A DNA stretch of 5,182 bases from an uncultured Fibrobacterota bacterium (lineage in GTDB: Bacteria > Fibrobacterota > Chitinivibrionia > Chitinivibrionales > CAIOZP01): positions 1 to 5,182 of the forward strand of contig CAIOZP010000090.1 of assembly GCA_903862805.1 (NCBI GenBank), written 5' to 3'. The notes below the pieces were generated by a model. The model was given only the letters and a program-made list of their open reading frames with translations. It did no database searches and had not been told where the DNA came from. Below are positions 4,732 to 5,182 of this stretch, piece after piece (within the stretch, counting starts at the first letter, position 1; the number at the start of each line of letters is the position of its first letter). A program made the translations under genes and the position numbers.

Positions 4732-5182
4732 TTATTCGGAAGTATCGCCATCGCCGGAATTACCGGCTGGTTTGCTGTCGCCACTATCGCGGCGTGAACC
4801 GAAGCGAAGTCCAGGGCCTCCGAATGAGCTTCGTTTTTCACCACGAGGTTTGCCCTTGTGGAGCGACTTGTCGGTGTTCCAGTCTTTCTTGATGGATGTC
4901 CCACGGTCGTTGCGCTTTGGTCCATCAAAATGTGTCGGTCTTTCCGATCTGTCATTTCTGTCGAAGCGTTTTTCCGATGATCCGAAATGTGATGGACGTT
5001 CTGATCTATCATCACGATCAAATCTTTTTTCCGATGATCCGCCAAAACGTCCGCCGCCGGATTCGCGTTTGTCAAATCCTCCGCGCGACGGGCCTCCAAA
5101 CGAACTGCGTTTTTCGTCGCGGTCACCACTGTGATGCCGTGGTCTGTCGGAATGAAAATCTTTTTTGAAGGATGATGAATCA
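4732..5182 (-). CDS. C-terminal Arg/Gly/Ser/Asp-rich tail of a larger protein, probably RNA-binding (5'-partial)
   Basis: A minus-strand frame is open from the window edge (first full codon 5181-5179) to a TAA at 4734-4732, giving 149 residues. The start lies outside the window. The whole visible part is low-complexity and disordered, rich in Arg, Gly, Ser, Asp, Lys and Phe, with RGG-like pieces (SRGGFDKRESGGGRFGG). Two peptides repeat: EKRSSFGGP at residues 23-31 and 115-123, and a 19-residue unit at 49-67 and 68-86. Tails like this are known on DEAD-box RNA helicases and rRNA pseudouridine synthases, where they help hold RNA. The catalytic domain is not visible, so neither can be chosen. 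The frame is chosen over a longer overlapping minus-strand frame (5129-4512). The repeat copies differ mainly at synonymous sites in this frame, the stop is followed by a correctly oriented terminator, and the other frame runs into the transposase. Confidence 0.8.
   Translation of the reverse strand, partial: DSSSFKKDFHSDRPRHHSGDRDEKRSSFGGPSRGGFDKRESGGGRFGGSSEKRFDRDDRSERPSHFGSSEKRFDRNDRSERPTHFDGPKRNDRGTSIKKDWNTDKSLHKGKPRGEKRSSFGGPGLRFGSRRDSGDSKPAGNSGDGDTSE
4924..5037 (-). repeat. 57-bp in-frame tandem duplication in the right-edge gene
   Basis: Two adjacent 57-base units (minus strand 5037-4981 and 4980-4924) encode SSEKRFDRDDRSERPSHFG and SSEKRFDRNDRSERPTHFD. They match at 16 of 19 residues but only about 41 of 57 bases. 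Of the 12 codons that differ, nine are synonymous. The duplication is therefore old and the peptide sequence has been kept. Confidence 0.85.

Noticed and set aside
4512..5129. 205-codon minus-strand open frame overlapping the right-edge gene, the terminator and the IS
   Set aside because: It crosses the terminator at 4631-4668 and the IS right end, and lies antisense to the transposase. Its composition does not keep the internal repeats, whereas the frame ending at 4732 does.
4772..5134. 120-codon plus-strand open frame rich in Pro, Ser and Arg
   Set aside because: It is the complement shadow of the Arg/Gly/Ser-rich minus-strand gene, with no ribosome binding site.

Overview
The window looks like an accessory or intergenic-rich stretch of a Gram-negative bacterial chromosome. 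The organism cannot be named from the sequence. A lipoprotein beta-propeller, a possible CBM3-like secreted-protein tail, a DUF6261-like protein and an Arg/Gly/Ser/Asp-rich protein tail together suggest a member of the Fibrobacterota/Bacteroidota (FCB) group. This is inference from gene content only.

Layout. (a) 1-1905: three tightly coupled plus-strand genes. They are the C-terminus of a probable secreted protein, a 426-residue predicted lipoprotein with beta-propeller-like repeats, and a 134-residue membrane protein. The junctions are TAATG and ATGA overlaps, so this is the end of an operon whose promoter lies outside the window. (b) 1906-2049: an intergenic region with a large imperfect inverted repeat and a short GC hairpin followed by a T tract. 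The hairpin is either the operon terminator or a leader attenuator of the next gene. (c) 2050-2829: a DUF6261-like protein of unknown function, followed by a strong intrinsic terminator. (d) 2898-3157: a tandem array of 41-bp units, with no gene. (e) 3158-4613: an apparently complete IS1380-family insertion sequence with perfect terminal inverted repeats. It interrupts the last array unit after 14 bases. (f) 4631-5182: a minus-strand terminator and, upstream of it on that strand, the C-terminal 149 codons of a gene running off the right edge.

How the parts relate. The plus-strand gene at 2050-2829 and the minus-strand gene at the right edge converge, each with its own terminator. The array and the IS sit between the two terminators, a position where insertion damages no gene. 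The IS lacks a recognisable 4-bp target duplication, and the array does not resume on its right side, so a deletion or rearrangement next to the IS is likely.

The right-edge gene is easy to miss because it has no start codon in the window and longer open frames overlap it. Its frame is supported by internal peptide repeats whose DNA copies differ mostly at synonymous positions. I found no convincing new defence, toxin-antitoxin, RNA or CRISPR system.
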